Part shown: positions 13,301 through 22,869 of the stretch, one piece after another | Position numbering within the stretch: the first letter of the stretch is position 1 | How the letters are laid out: each line of letters begins with the position of its first letter | Assembly: GCA_936450465.1 (NCBI GenBank) | Contig: OW388293.1 | Location: 50,396,040 to 50,460,039, forward strand | Direction: 5' to 3' | Length of the DNA stretch: 64,000 nucleotides | Origin: Gibbula magus | Lineage: Eukaryota; Mollusca; Gastropoda; Trochida; Trochidae | Translations under genes and position numbers: made by a program | Notes under the pieces: model-generated | The model's input: the letters and a program-made list of their open reading frames with translations, nothing else | Databases searched by the model: none | What the model was told of the DNA's origin: nothing

Positions 13301-16300
13301 GCATGTTTATTTTTCGCTGCGCATATACATATGATACATGGAATTGAAGACAATTTATTGCTCTTTACGATGATGTAAAAAGAAAAAAAATGCGCAACTT
13401 CGTTCGGAAGCTATAGCGGGCCAAATGAAGGTACCCTCGGTACTTTGAGGCAACTTTTTGACTATCGCGCATATCGGGGCACGTGCATGTATAAATTTTA
13501 TATTGAATCAAAGCCGAATCTTTCCTCTTTACCCCATGTAAGTTTTATGAAAATCGGCCACCCGGTTCAGCATTTATGGGTGTTTTTTATGATGCGGTTC
13601 TGGTTGAACTTCCAATGAAAGCTCGCATTCACTTTCTCTGTCTCTTTGATAAAATAAAAAATATTTTATTTGCAATGACATGTATTACAATGAAATTACA
13701 ATGCATTTAAGTACAAATATACACAATATTTACCTGCGGTTGTGCGCAGAACAGCTTTAGGGACCTAACAAGGTATGTATATAATGTGTATATACTGGTT
13801 GTCCACACTTCGGCTCTCTTTACTTTCAATTTTCTTCTTCTTCATTCCCTTCTTCATTTCTTTCTTTTTCCGTGGCAGTGATGTAAGCCCTGGAATAGTC
13901 AGTGGCGGTGTGGTACAGTTTGAAGCATGGTGCGGCGCACAGAGAAACATTACAATCTGTACATTCATAAGAAGACTCTCTGCCTACTCGTTTTTTCTTC
14001 CTTGCTGGCCCATTGCCTTCTTCAATCTGTTTTGCGAGGACGGCGCGTTTTGCCTTAGAGCATACCACACACATCCTTGTGACGTTTTTCTTCCTTCCGA
14101 CAGGCTCAATCTTCGTCGGAAAGTGACGTCCATGAAGACGAGTGACACTCTCGTCGCTCGTGCTCGGCCGACCACGGGGACGTCTGCAAAGTGATGGAAC
14201 TTGTTCCTTGTCCGCAAATGTTACTATATGTTGCGCCAAAGCCTTCCTGTATTCCCGACTTGTTTTTAGAGGTTTATCTTTGCTGTATTCTTTATAAACG
14301 ATGTAAGAGTTCAACATGGCAACGTTGAGAACGTGAAACCAAACCCGTTTCCACCACTTCAGGGTCTTCACTCGGAACGGCGTGTACGACAACATCTGGT
14401 CCCATGTACTTGTTGTACGTTGTTACAATGCACGGCTTGAGAACTGGTTCCCCTGTTGCCCGGTTCTTCTTCCCTGTTTGTTCAAGTTGTGTATCTTCAA
14501 CAGTAGACATGAGAAGCACTGATTTTCTATCTTCGTAGCGAAGAACGAGTAGGCCATGGTTGTGAGAAACTGTCATGTCCCCTTGCTTGGCTTTCTTTTT
14601 AGGTTTCTTGACTGAATCAGGAAGTCCCTTTCGATTGGCTCTCAACGTCCCCGTGGCACCTATTCCCCGCTCCCACAAATTTATGTACAGATTTGTGGAC
14701 GAATAGTAGTTGTCCATAAAGATGTGATGCCCCTGTCCAACGTAGTCGTTCACCAAGTCCATGACTACATCATAAGTTTTGCCACCTTCAGAAACAGGTT
14801 CATTCGTTTTTCCAGTGTAGAGTTTGAACTTGCAAACGTATCCGTTGTGCGAGTCACACAACATGAAAGCCTTTATCCCATACTTCTTAGGCTTGTCGGG
14901 AAGATAAACTTTGAAAGATAAGTTACCTTTCCAGGGCACCATGCCCTCGTCGACTGAAATGTTTTGATGCGGTTTATACACTCTTGAAAAACGGTGAACT
15001 ATCCGGTTATACAAGTGTCCCAGTTTATTTATTGGTGAAAAGCACGGGGTGTTACGGCCCGGCATCCTCCTGTTGTCAGCCAAGTGTAGGTAGGTTATAA
15101 GAAGCCAAAACCTGTCTCGGGGCATGCACTTGGCGAAGAAAGGCGTTGAGGTAACATCACTTGTTGACCAGTAATCAGCAAAGTTTCTCTGCACAACCAA
15201 TGACATGGCAATTGTCATGGCTACAAATACCTTCATCTCTTCTGCATTAGTGTCTTGCCACTGTTGCATTCTTGAACGGGGTCTTAGAATTTTGTCCTCC
15301 ATTGCTTGTTTGAAATATCTATTGGTTTCCGTTGCCATATCCTCATAGTCATCATTATGTATAAACAAATTGAAAAAGTCAATAGGTTCAGGGTTCTCAG
15401 GAAGTTCTATGAACTGGCGCAACCCAGTTTGACCAGTGAAAGGCAAGTTTACACGTGGCCGCGGACCATCCACCCACTCATCAAACGTCTGTGAATTATC
15501 ATGATTATATTGTGGTATTTCGGCAAACTCCTCCTCAAAACCACTAAAGTCTTCGGTGGAATTACCGGCGGCTAGAATCTTTCTGGCAATCTCTGTCTCT
15601 ATATCACTCAGAGCATCTGTGTCACCATGTTCACTATCTATTACAGTGTCCCGATCATATGCATCATCACTGTCTAAACCACTGCTACCATCACTGTCAG
15701 TTGACTCCATATCAGAGGCTTCATCAGCATGGATCTCGTTGATGAAGTCGTCGTCGCTTGAAACGGCTTCAAAGCTGCGTGTCCTAGTATGCAACGCCCT
15801 AGGCCGTCGCAGGGCCTTGCGTCCACGTCCGCGCAGCATTCTGCTTCAACCTGTAAATGATTGAAAATGCGTTAGATGTATGCAACATATAACATGTGAT
15901 TAGAGACAATAAACATACAGAGATAATGAATGTGAGCTTCATGGACGTTCATTTGCCAGTTGCAGAACCTCCCGGCGCATCTAGGACGACTGCGCCGCAA
16001 GCGCCGACGGCGCCGACGGCTTCTGACATCGCGCCGATTTTTCCGACGCATATGTCAAACGGACCATTTTCTGATTTCCTCGGCGACGTGTAGCACCGGG
16101 CGCGAGGCCCGGAAAATAAACTACTATGTCAGGGAAGCTCGGGTTGTCAGTTGCCGAATGACTTCTCTTTTCGAGAAGCAGAGCATCCAAGGAGCGGTCT
16201 CTCGAGGCGGAGCCCAGACCCATGGGAGCATACTCCCATGCTCTCCGGGAATTCCCGTCCCCGTCTTCCGCGGCGGACCCCGGATTCAATCGCGGGACAG

Positions 16301-19300
16301 GTTTCCCATGTTCTCTTTTGAGAACGAGAGACTCCGAGGAACAATCCTATGGGACGAACCCCGGATTCTATTGGGAATGGGTTCCCATGCCCTCTCGACA
16401 TATATAGCAGAAACCTTCATACCTCGGAATGACACGAACCTTTATTTCAAAGTAGAAACAAAAAAATAATTTGCACAAAAAGTTTGGGGGGTGGCGACCA
16501 AAAGCAGGGGGGTCCGCGCACCCCCCGGTAGATATTTATACTTGTGGGTTGGTCCCGAAGATGACGGACCACGCCCATGTTCATGGGAATTTTTTCTCAT
16601 TATGTCATGGCGAATCCCGTCGGAAATTCCCCTGCTCACGAAAAAACTAATACCTAAAAAAGTAATTGTGATACAAAAGAACTTTGGTAATAAAAGTGGT
16701 GAGGAATCAAATTCTCCATCTGCTCAGTTCAGTCCGCTACACATATAAATAATTCTTCAAATCTTATTGAATGAAACGTCTTTTATTCAATAATGTAAAA
16801 GATAAAATAATAAATTCAATTCAAATGGTTTGGAAAGGTGCGCCCTCGCATTTGAATTTTAGAAATAAAAACCTTTCGCAAATGGCATCAGTAACAAAAA
16901 TGTTAACGCATTTTTAGAAACTCCGAAAAGTGAAATATTTTCCTGAGAAAATATTCCCACGAAAAGGCTTTTCCCCGAGCGGCGGGTCCCGTACTCAAAT
17001 ATATTTTCGCTTTTATGTTATATTTTTTTTTCCAAAACTGGAAACAAAATTCCGTCATGACAGTTGTTCATCGTTTATAAAGCTCTATATTTGCGTATCA
17101 AAAGAACAGTATTTTAGTTATATATTATCATACTTCTTCACTTATGCGTACATCAATATTGCGGCTCTTCGCGCATGCATAGTTCTTCCCAAAAACATGC
17201 GCATTTTATCTGGAATTAAAGACAATGTTTTTCTCTTTACAATGATGTAAAAATTATAAAAATCGGACTTGCGGTTCACAAGTTATAAAGCCCGTAATGA
17301 TGGTATATGCTAAGAGCGCCACTTATTCAAAGCCGAATATCACCTTCTGCGCGACACCTGGTGCATCAAAAGTTATTGCCGAAAATACACGTATTTTATA
17401 TGGAATTGAAGACAATTCTTTTATCTATATACTGATAAAAAAATTATGAAAATATCCCAAGTAGTTTCTTAGAAATAGAGCGCCGAGGCATGTTGGGGTA
17501 AATGCGCCACATGTATCAAAATTCAAAAGTGCGAAAGTCGCCTATCTCTGTGCGATTGCTGTATTTTCAGTTATGTTAGCGCAATTGCGATTTTTATATG
17601 GGAATAAAGGCCATTCTTTCCTCTCTATTTTGGTATAAAAAAAAATGAAAACAACCAATTGGTTCATATGATACGAAGTGCGAGAGAAAGGTAGCTTATC
17701 GCAATATCTTCCCGTAATTAGAAGCTATCTGCCTATGTGGCGAGATGCGAGACAGATAAGCATAGGCTATCTGCCCATGTGGCGGGATGCGAGACAGATA
17801 AGCCTGTACGGGCCTATCTCACCCCGGGGCAGTGCAGACACTTAGGTGCTAATTAGCCGCCGGGCAGTGTAGCCATCGGAGCAAAGCAGGACAAAATTGG
17901 CCTTTTGTAAAGCTAATTATCGATTCGTTACGGGTCAACAATGCACACGCAAATTGGTGTGAATTTTGCTGGACGTTCTGACCAGACACTGAAGAAAGCT
18001 TTATTCTCATTGCGGGCTGCGAGGCATAAATACAGCCATTCTCATGCAGCGAGTCGCGGAAACAATCGACTCGGGACCCGGTATGGCAGATAGCCAAGTA
18101 CATAGACAGCCGTGAATTCTTCTAAGTAAGCGATCCGGGATCCGTATTGAGGTACCTACGAATCGCTTATAGCCCGCCCGGATAATTCCGGGACCCGCAT
18201 GTTAAGGGTTAACTTAACATTGCAGTGATAAATTAACCCAGGAGTCCTTCATCAAATAATTCATCAAATTTGGAAAAGACTAATAAAAATTTAAGCTGTG
18301 GGTCCCTGAAACACAAAAGGGTTTTTACGTTGTATTTTCTTACTTATTAAGGGACTCAGTTATATCTGCTGGTGGAGCTTTTGGTAGCAAGTCCCTGGAC
18401 TCTATATATCATATTTGTAAATTTTTCACTGCATTGTTATGATGAGGGATCACATATGTATTTGACATGTAATAATACATTCAGCCTTTGGAGCTGTGCC
18501 CTTTGCATTTATCAGCGGGGTACTGAATGTAAACATAGTTTTTGTTTTAACTCATTGACAAATGGAACAATCCAGGATTGGTCAATAACTTAAAACCATT
18601 TATCCCAGAATACTTCAGGATCCAAAGATCTAGGACGAATACGTAAAGGACAAATCTCGATCTGTAAATACAAAATGTCACATATAATACATATTTAAGA
18701 GAAGATACCGACCTCCTTCTCCTCCTGACTGAGCCTCCTCTTCTGCTGCTCCTCCGTCTTGTTGCGGATATCCTTCCTCTGTTTCTCTACTTTAGTGTCC
18801 AGCATGTCTCGGTACTCGGAGTAGTAGTAGTTCCGCAGAGTCTTCAAGTCTTCTAGCACCTGCATGTATTTCTGGAGGAAGAGGTCAATACAAGATGATT
18901 AAAATACAACCATTGGCTGATCCATGAATTTCAAAGAGAGGGTTAACATCCATCAAATTTACATGCCCGAATTTTCAAAAAGGGGAGGGAATGTCTAGTG
19001 TGAACAGTGTGAAATAAATCTTGATAAGTAATTTAACATTGCTAAGCTACCTCTAGGAGACGTGAGTTGGGGTTTAATGCCCCTTTCAAGAGTATTTCAC
19101 TTATATCACGGCTACTATTATTATTGCAAGAAGAAAGCCTGCAACACCATGTGGTTATGCAGTGAGTGCGAATGAAACCTGTGAGCATGGGCTGGAACTA
19201 GCGAACCATGGATGGTACTACGCTGAAATTCAGTGTAGCACTGCACCAAACCAAAGTTGCCGTGCCCCTGGCTGGATTAGAACCCTGGACCGATTCTGAA

Positions 19301-22300
19301 GCCGAACACGCTAACCACTGCGCTATCCCACCCACCTGAGCTAAAAAGTTGACATATTTTATTCATTCTTGAAAAACATTGGGTACAAGTTATCCAACTC
19401 TCCAAACAACTGAAGCACATACCATCTACATCACTTTTTAAGGCTGCATTTAACTATCTCTCAGGCATATTTTGTTCAAAATTTACAAGGGCGGTAGGAC
19501 TTTCTTTTTATCATCTGTTAGAACAAATAATGACGAGTGAGGAATACATGTTATTTTTTTTCCAATAAAAAAAAGCTCAGAAGTGCTAGAAATAAAGAAA
19601 TATACGAATCAAAAACACATCCTTTCCTGCAGACTGACATATTTGGCTGGCAAATTGATTTTGTTGGTTTAGCAACATGATGCAGCAAATTCAAACAATA
19701 ATTTTTTGAATGAAAATAAAAATCTGTTAAGCGCACAAATAAAAGTGATGCAACAATGTTAGAGAAACATTTAACTTTTTAAAAATTAAGCCTTAATAAT
19801 TATGTTGATTCTTTACCAACATGTACATGAAAAGCAAACAATAATTTGAATCCACTGGGTAAAAAATTAAAAATTGACAGTTATTTCAACTTATTTGTAC
19901 TGTTCTTCAATTTATATGAATGAATGGGTCAGTTATTAAATCATGATACTGGAAAATGTGAATGCACTAATTACTTGGACAGAATAATGCAAAACAAATT
20001 GAAACAATACATGTTGAACAACCAACCTCATCTTTCAGTCGTTCCCTCTCCTTATCACGTTCGTCTTCACCATAGAATGATGTGGATTTCTTTTGCTTCT
20101 TCTCTTTGGGTTCTCTTTCAGCGCGAGCCTTCAATACACAGACACAGACAAATATATAGCATCCATAAAATAAAGGAATAGACAAGCCTAAAAGAAACTA
20201 ATTCTCGAAAAAGTTGAACGAGAATAATCAAATGTTCCGCCATAGTCACTATATAACCCACATGATGTATGAAGAGATAAGACATTCATAGTTTTTGGGA
20301 GGAAAAGCTAATTCAAGCTATATAATGATCTTTTTGGATCAGATGATTCAGATTGACATAAATGATGTTGAAATATGCAGAAGATCAAAATTGTTTGTCG
20401 TTCTCTTTAAACTTTCTTTCATACACGGTGTTCCGATGATTGATCAGTTATGGTCAACTTACCCCCGATGTGATAATCGATTATAATAAACAACACAGCA
20501 ACAAAAATTAATTTGCACAATTTTAATACATTTAAATACTAAAACCATGAGAACAATTTTTTTCTGTTTATATTTACTTACAGGACATATTTAAGTTAAC
20601 TTGATCCCACTGTAAAAAAACACTTTATCTTGTTTGATAATATTTAATTAGAGGATTTTATTGATATTTAATTTAACCAAATGTAAACGATGATCTATTA
20701 TGAAATCACAACCGATTTCCAACACTTCTAATATACACCTCATTCAGGTTTGCAATTTCAAAGTAAAACATGATTAGCTGGGTTGAAACGCGAAAAAATG
20801 TGGTATGGTAAAACGGAATAAATTCATGCCATGATGGTAGACTTGAGCATTTACAGCAATGTTTACAAATGATTCTTACCTTTGCTCTTGCTTGTTTCTT
20901 CTCATCCAACCCATACTCTGTGAGAGGCGTGGGCAGACTGGGTTTGTTGTGGGGGTGTGTTTTAGTTTTCACCTTTGAAAGGTCGATCTCCACTGGCTTT
21001 CCTTTGTGTTTACGTACTCTTGTTATTTCCTGAATAAAAAACAGTTACATGAAATAAATCAAAATGTTGCATGACAGTGTATGAAAAAAGGCTGAACTTA
21101 TTCTTTTTGTCTGGGCTGGCAGCCTTATGAGGTATTTGCTGAATTTTACTAAGAAAATTGACAAAAATCATAGTTTTGAACTTGTAGCATTTCAGATTGA
21201 TACCATACACTGAAATAATCCTAAGTATCCTGGAGTTTTCTGTCTTAAACAAACAATGTCAATTGTTTGCATATATAAAGTCTTTATTTACCAGAATTAG
21301 CTTTCTATGACTTTACGTAATTGAGAAGATGTAAACAGGTTTTTGGGTCATTGACCCCTGTGACCCATATTTGGGGCCACAGGGTCACCTATTCTACCAA
21401 TTCGCTAAGAAGTCTGTAGACAACATCTAAGCTTTCTAGAGCTTTTCATACTGGTGAAAATGAAAACAGGTTTTAAGGTTTTAAGGTCAACAAATCTACA
21501 GTTTAGTCTGTACAGAACAGAACACTCAGCTTTCTAGAGAGCGTTCATACTGGAGAAGAAGTGGTAGTGGTATAAACTGAAGATGCACTTTGATGCAAAG
21601 TCTGAAACATTCCCCAGAAAGCAAATTGTTCAAAGTAATGTAGTAGTGAACCACCTTCAAGGTTACGTTTCATTTAACAAACATGAAGGTCGAGATTACG
21701 CATGTGCTTTGATGTTTCTAATGAAACACATCGAACACGTCTCGCAGTACAAAATTCATCTCAGCTATCAAAATAAGCAATTTAATTTTCCTTTTAATAA
21801 GATATAACTATTTTAAATATAAATGACATGTGTACCTATCATGTATTAAAATTTAGTAAATAATACATAATGTGTTTGTGTGACTCATTTGGACAGGAAT
21901 CTGCACTACCCATAAAGCATGTGATTTCATAGTCCAGCATGCTAGATGTCTTTCTACGTCGACACAGTCATCGCAAAAGTTTGATTCAATAATGTGATCT
22001 TTTTTTAATCACTTTTTTTTCATTGGAACTAAAGTTTAGATTATCTGAACTAGTGACGTCACATCTTGAGTTGTTCTCACCAAATTTGGAATGCATTCTA
22101 ACCCAACTCTATAGTCAATTCATTTCTTTATTAAGTTGGCCGAAAACATGCATTCGATATGCAAACTCGACACTCGGGTCCGAAAAAAAAAATTGTTTTC
22201 ATTTTGATTAAGAATTAATATCAAGTGTCCACAGCCAGATAGTCAATAGATTTGTTTTATTTATGGTATGTAGTATAATTTTAATAAGTAAGAGTCATTC

Positions 22301-22564
22301 AATTGTTTAGTAATGGGCCGATTTATGTCACGAAAGCACGGACTTGCAGAATGTCACATCGTGTTGTTTAATAAATCTCCATGCATCTTTCCTTGCTGGC
22401 AATGCGACTAACGCTACACAATTACGAGTGTTTGTTTTTAATTCTGAGCTTACATTATCGGGTTTTGCATCTGTGGTTGTTTTAGTTTGTTCCACTGAAT
22501 CGATAGGCTCTGGCGTCTTCGCTTCTGAATCCGATTGTTTCATTTCATCCTCTTGGTCCGCCAT
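1286..22564 (-). CDS. Charged coiled-coil protein of unknown family, 13 coding exons, 485 aa
   Basis: Spliced gene assembled by eye from minus-strand exons. In transcript order: 22454-22564, 20880-21029, 20027-20128, 18713-18871, 11483-11597, 9068-9243, 6868-6957, 6343-6408, 5356-5465, 5206-5230, 2495-2670, 1729-1828, 1286-1363. Every junction has AG/GT ends and the phases agree; the sum is 1458 nt, that is 485 codons plus TAA. The product is hydrophilic with no signal peptide or membrane segment. The N-terminus is acidic (MADQEDEMKQ). Residues ~85-175 form a Lys/Glu/Arg-rich predicted coiled coil, a second basic helix lies at ~305-340, and a Pro/Arg-rich linker precedes a conserved-looking C-terminus ending FLTSSS. 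I do not recognise the family. The charged coiled-coil make-up would fit a cytoskeletal or ciliary protein, but that is a guess. The start is the first ATG of exon 1. Extra in-phase exons in the 7.1-kb intron 4 cannot be excluded. Confidence 0.8.
1729..1828 (-). CDS. Coding exon 12 of the coiled-coil gene
   Basis: 100 nt. One base completes an Arg codon, then DEATPVEQQLVVYEPRK to KGKNRII. Acceptor cccag, donor gtgagt, phase 0. Confidence 0.82.
2495..2670 (-). CDS. Coding exon 11 of the coiled-coil gene
   Basis: 176 nt reading ISDYYWEDSRPVP, then a Pro/Gly/Arg/Ser-rich low-complexity region ending VARK plus two bases. Acceptor ctgcag, donor gtgagt. GC-rich compared with the surrounding introns. 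Confidence 0.8.
3198..3362. mobile_element. Short MITE with CAGTGTTGTTCCTAG terminal inverted repeats
   Basis: The left end reads cagtgttgttcctagg and the right end ctaggaacaacactg, its inverse, followed inward on both sides by a gggggtc block. It lies in intron 11 of the coiled-coil gene. The CAGTG start resembles hAT-type termini, but I see no convincing 8-bp target duplication. Confidence 0.5.
4260..4696. mobile_element. Small tandem-core element, related to the one at 7149
   Basis: Ends are inverted C/G-rich blocks (gatgtctcccccc on the left, gggggcgacat on the right). Inside are two copies of a ~170-bp unit with caaaaggcac and ggtatggggaggctgtatac, spaced ~169 bp, plus gctccggaaac, which also occurs in the 7149-8214 element. 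Non-coding; the ORFs across it are chance. Confidence 0.55.
4951..5087. repeat. 17-bp tandem repeat, about 8 copies
   Basis: Unit agtttgatgtcatgaac, alternating with the variant aatctgatatcatgaac. It lies in intron 10 of the coiled-coil gene, just beyond the microexon. No coding potential. Confidence 0.75.
5206..5230 (-). CDS. Microexon 10 (25 nt) of the coiled-coil gene
   Basis: A direct junction of exon 9 (phase 2) to exon 11 would shift the frame. On the minus strand this 25-nt block lies between acceptor ctcagtcag and donor gtaaag. It supplies one base to finish an Arg codon, then eight codons, EGEEQIQQ, restoring the exon 11 frame exactly. Its existence rests on splice-site and phase logic only. 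Confidence 0.65.
5356..5465 (-). CDS. Coding exon 9 of the coiled-coil gene
   Basis: 110 nt reading IRMKLDLKVREKQRRR, then a basic amphipathic helix ending NSAAAT plus two bases. Acceptor atcag, donor gtggga, phase 2. A second frame is also open, but only this frame joins the microexon and exon 11 correctly. Confidence 0.78.
5820..6275. mobile_element. MITE with ~65-bp terminal inverted repeats
   Basis: Left end contains gcaaaatagtggatctact and right end the inverse theme ctggtagatgcactatttt. The same arms occur at 53003-53446, which defines a family. It lies in intron 8. Diverged arms suggest an old insertion. Confidence 0.55.
6343..6408 (-). CDS. Coding exon 8 of the coiled-coil gene
   Basis: Twenty-two codons (LEMPELHCFT to PPDPEE), acceptor tgcag, donor gtgtgt, phase 0 at both ends. 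Confidence 0.8.
6868..6957 (-). CDS. Coding exon 7 of the coiled-coil gene
   Basis: Thirty codons (PTDSQHSLHK to LERRFPK), acceptor ttcag, donor gtagga, phase 0 at both ends. A Ser/Pro/Lys-rich run suggests a phosphorylatable linker (inference). Confidence 0.8.
7149..8214. mobile_element. Tandem-core (pearl-like) non-autonomous element
   Basis: Perfect 12-bp terminal inverted repeats, tatcccaccggt (7149) and accggtgggata (8203). Between them is an array of a unit with exact 170-bp spacing (the aaaggcacca block at 7371, 7541, 7711, 7881 and 8051) plus a degenerate first unit from ~7215. The array is followed by an (ACGG)n microsatellite at ~8149-8173 and a subterminal hairpin. Tandem core, GTCC/GGAC-type microsatellite and short terminal repeats match what is known of pearl-type elements in bivalves; that assignment is from memory. 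It lies in intron 6 and encodes no protein. Confidence 0.65.
9068..9243 (-). CDS. Coding exon 6 of the coiled-coil gene
   Basis: 176 nt. The first two bases complete an Asn codon with exon 5; it then reads GLAATSGIQH to QRFHHIHQ. Acceptor aatag, donor gtaatc, phase 0 at the end. Confidence 0.82.
9500..9985 (-). mobile_element. Older tRNA-headed repeat split by the SINE at 9601-9906
   Basis: Outside the inner SINE, the minus strand reads gctggcctctcataccaaag, then gtgttcgaatcctgg (a B box), and continues beyond the insertion as gtggagacaccg. A matching head occurs on the plus strand near 60046. The inner SINE landed in the B-box region and duplicated it. Confidence 0.5.
9601..9906 (-). mobile_element. 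tRNA-derived SINE, full copy, with target duplication
   Basis: Reads 5' to 3' on the minus strand. The head has an A box (tagcgcagtgg, complement of 9888-9898) and a B box (ggttcgaatccc, complement of 9842-9853). The body includes ggctggaactag. Flanks are near-identical 14-mers, ccaccaggatttga (9586-9599) and ccaccaggattcga (9907-9920), a target-site duplication. It lies in intron 5 of the coiled-coil gene. Confidence 0.75.
10955..11445 (+). repeat. Interspersed tandem-core repeat fragment with GGAC microsatellite
   Basis: Repeats of a diverged ~150-bp unit (agaagatgaaaataggttttt, then atctacaatttaaaatc, then ttggccgagaagtc). It ends in acggatggacggacgg near 11416-11434. Related copies lie at 21290, 52236 and 58740. 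It abuts exon 5 of the coiled-coil gene within intron 5. Confidence 0.5.
11483..11597 (-). CDS. Coding exon 5 of the coiled-coil gene
   Basis: 115 nt encoding ILGLQEKMVK to FVSHFP plus one base, acceptor tttag, donor gtaagt (phase 1). It includes DRFWMEMRKPDIF, a distinctive aromatic stretch useful for homology searching. It is separated from exon 4 by the 7.1-kb intron that holds the piggyBac element. Confidence 0.82.
12602..13570 (+). repeat. Left-arm subterminal repeats of the piggyBac element
   Basis: Five diverged direct copies of a ~75-bp motif, roughly at 12602, 12752, 13139, 13330 and 13495. The motif runs ttgaagacaatttattcctc, then tttacaatgatataaaaatt, then a cggttcac-like end, usually preceded by a gcgc/catgcg block. 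An unrelated 11-bp triplication sits between copies at 12947. Confidence 0.6.
12947..12979. repeat. Three tandem copies of acctcctcgag
   Basis: An exact 11-bp unit repeated three times inside the left arm of the piggyBac element; each copy contains the palindrome ctcgag. Confidence 0.8.
13665..13670 (-). terminator. Candidate polyadenylation signal of the transposase
   Basis: AATAAA on the minus strand, about 155 bp beyond the transposase stop and inside the element. Confidence 0.4.
13826..15839 (-). pseudogene. piggyBac transposase, frameshifted, lacking the third catalytic Asp segment
   Basis: The first frame (15839 down to ~14400) gives ~480 residues. It has an acidic N-terminal third (Asp/Ser-rich, 28-80), then the DDE_Tnp_1_7-type core with catalytic Asp 297 in ISVDEGMVPWKG and Asp 376 in HIFMDNYYS. 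At ~14398-14404 the frame changes directly after YNKYMG. The second frame (14395 to 13826, 189 residues) resumes at DQMLSYTPFRVK and runs into the C-terminal cysteine-rich domain (CVVC, CTDC, CFKLYH). In the family a GVD-type motif with the third catalytic Asp lies at this joint; here about 17 nt are absent, so the copy should be inactive. A possible splice acceptor (tttacag) just upstream of the start hints at a 5' UTR intron. Confidence 0.88.
17204..17660 (+). repeat. Right-arm subterminal repeats of the piggyBac element
   Basis: At least three copies (about 17204, 17391 and 17590) of the left-arm motif, including tggaattaaagacaatg and tctttacaatgatgtaaaaa, in the same orientation as in the left arm rather than inverted. 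Confidence 0.6.
17723..17810. repeat. 43-bp tandem duplication with internal inverted repeat
   Basis: Two copies starting at 17723 and 17766, each opening gctatctgcc and closing gacagataagc, so each can fold on itself. An inverse block, ggcagatagcc, lies nearer the element's end at 18085-18095. Possible transposase-binding or structural sequence (inference). Confidence 0.6.
18713..18871 (-). CDS. Coding exon 4 of the coiled-coil gene
   Basis: Fifty-three codons (KYMQVLEDLK to SQEEKE), acceptor ctccag, donor gtcggt, phase 0 at both ends. Heptad-like spacing of hydrophobics with an NYYYSEY motif; main coiled-coil segment. Confidence 0.82.
19064..19336 (-). mobile_element. tRNA-derived SINE, second copy
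   Basis: Same family as 9601-9906: head ggatagcgcagtggttagc at the right end, a decayed B box (gggttctaatcc), body with ggctggaactag and the tail gggcattaaacccc. It lies in intron 3 of the coiled-coil gene. Confidence 0.7.
20027..20128 (-). CDS. Coding exon 3 of the coiled-coil gene
   Basis: Thirty-four codons (ARAEREPKEK to RLKDE), acceptor tgaag, donor gttggt, phase 0 at both ends. Very rich in Lys, Glu, Asp and Arg; start of the predicted coiled coil. Confidence 0.8.
20880..21029 (-). CDS. Coding exon 2 of the coiled-coil gene
   Basis: Fifty codons, from EITRVRKHKG to KKQARAK, with acceptor ttcag and donor gtaaga; phase 0 at both ends. It includes the segment LTEYGLDEKKQ, after which the charged region begins. 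Confidence 0.82.
21290..21570 (+). repeat. Interspersed tandem-core repeat fragment
   Basis: Shares with 10955-11445 the blocks gacccctgtgaccc, agaagtctgtagacaacat and actggagaagaag. Older and lacking the GGAC tract. In intron 1. Confidence 0.45.
22454..22564 (-). CDS. Coding exon 1 of the coiled-coil gene
   Basis: Thirty-seven codons beginning MADQEDEMKQ and ending KPDN, followed by the donor gtaagc. The exon is acidic and Ser/Thr-rich, probably disordered. It ends in phase 0. Reading past the donor meets a stop only at 22328, but that extension has no link to the later exons. Confidence 0.8.
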
Positions 22565-22869
22565 TTTAGTTGATACAGTTTCCCGGACTACAGTCTCGTT
22601 CTGAGATCAAGGGGCATAACTCTAATGTTTACAATTTCGAAGATTATTCCGTGGGTTTCTTCTTTTTATTCTTTACAAGTTCGAGACACTAATGTGACCT
22701 CTTTTTCATCACTTTTTTTTTTATTGATACTTACATATTGCGAGTATATGATATTTTTTTGTATTTGCTACATAAGTATAAAACAGGTAGATCTAGTTCA
22801 TTTGTATACATGCATGCAAGTTATATAATAAATCTATGTAAGAATTTAAATCGTTTAATTTATGAAATT

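Larger units (their letters stand above)
12244..18208 (-). mobile_element. Full-length piggyBac-type transposon in intron 4
   Basis: The left boundary is TTAA (12240-12243) followed by CCCTTACGTTGCG. The right boundary read inward is TTAA (18209-18212) followed by CCCTTAACATGCGGG, so the ends share TTAA plus CCCTTA as inverted termini, the hallmark of this superfamily. The only long coding region inside is a piggyBac transposase on the minus strand, the same strand as the host gene. Both arms, ~1.3 kb left and ~1.8 kb right of the coding unit, carry diverged direct copies of a ~75-bp motif. A GC-rich block at 15960-16420 lies just upstream of the transposase, with direct-repeat themes such as cccatg and cggattc. 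The element looks single and unnested. Confidence 0.75.

Noticed and set aside
13775..14194. 139-codon plus-strand ORF
   Set aside because: Antisense shadow of the transposase C-terminal domain.
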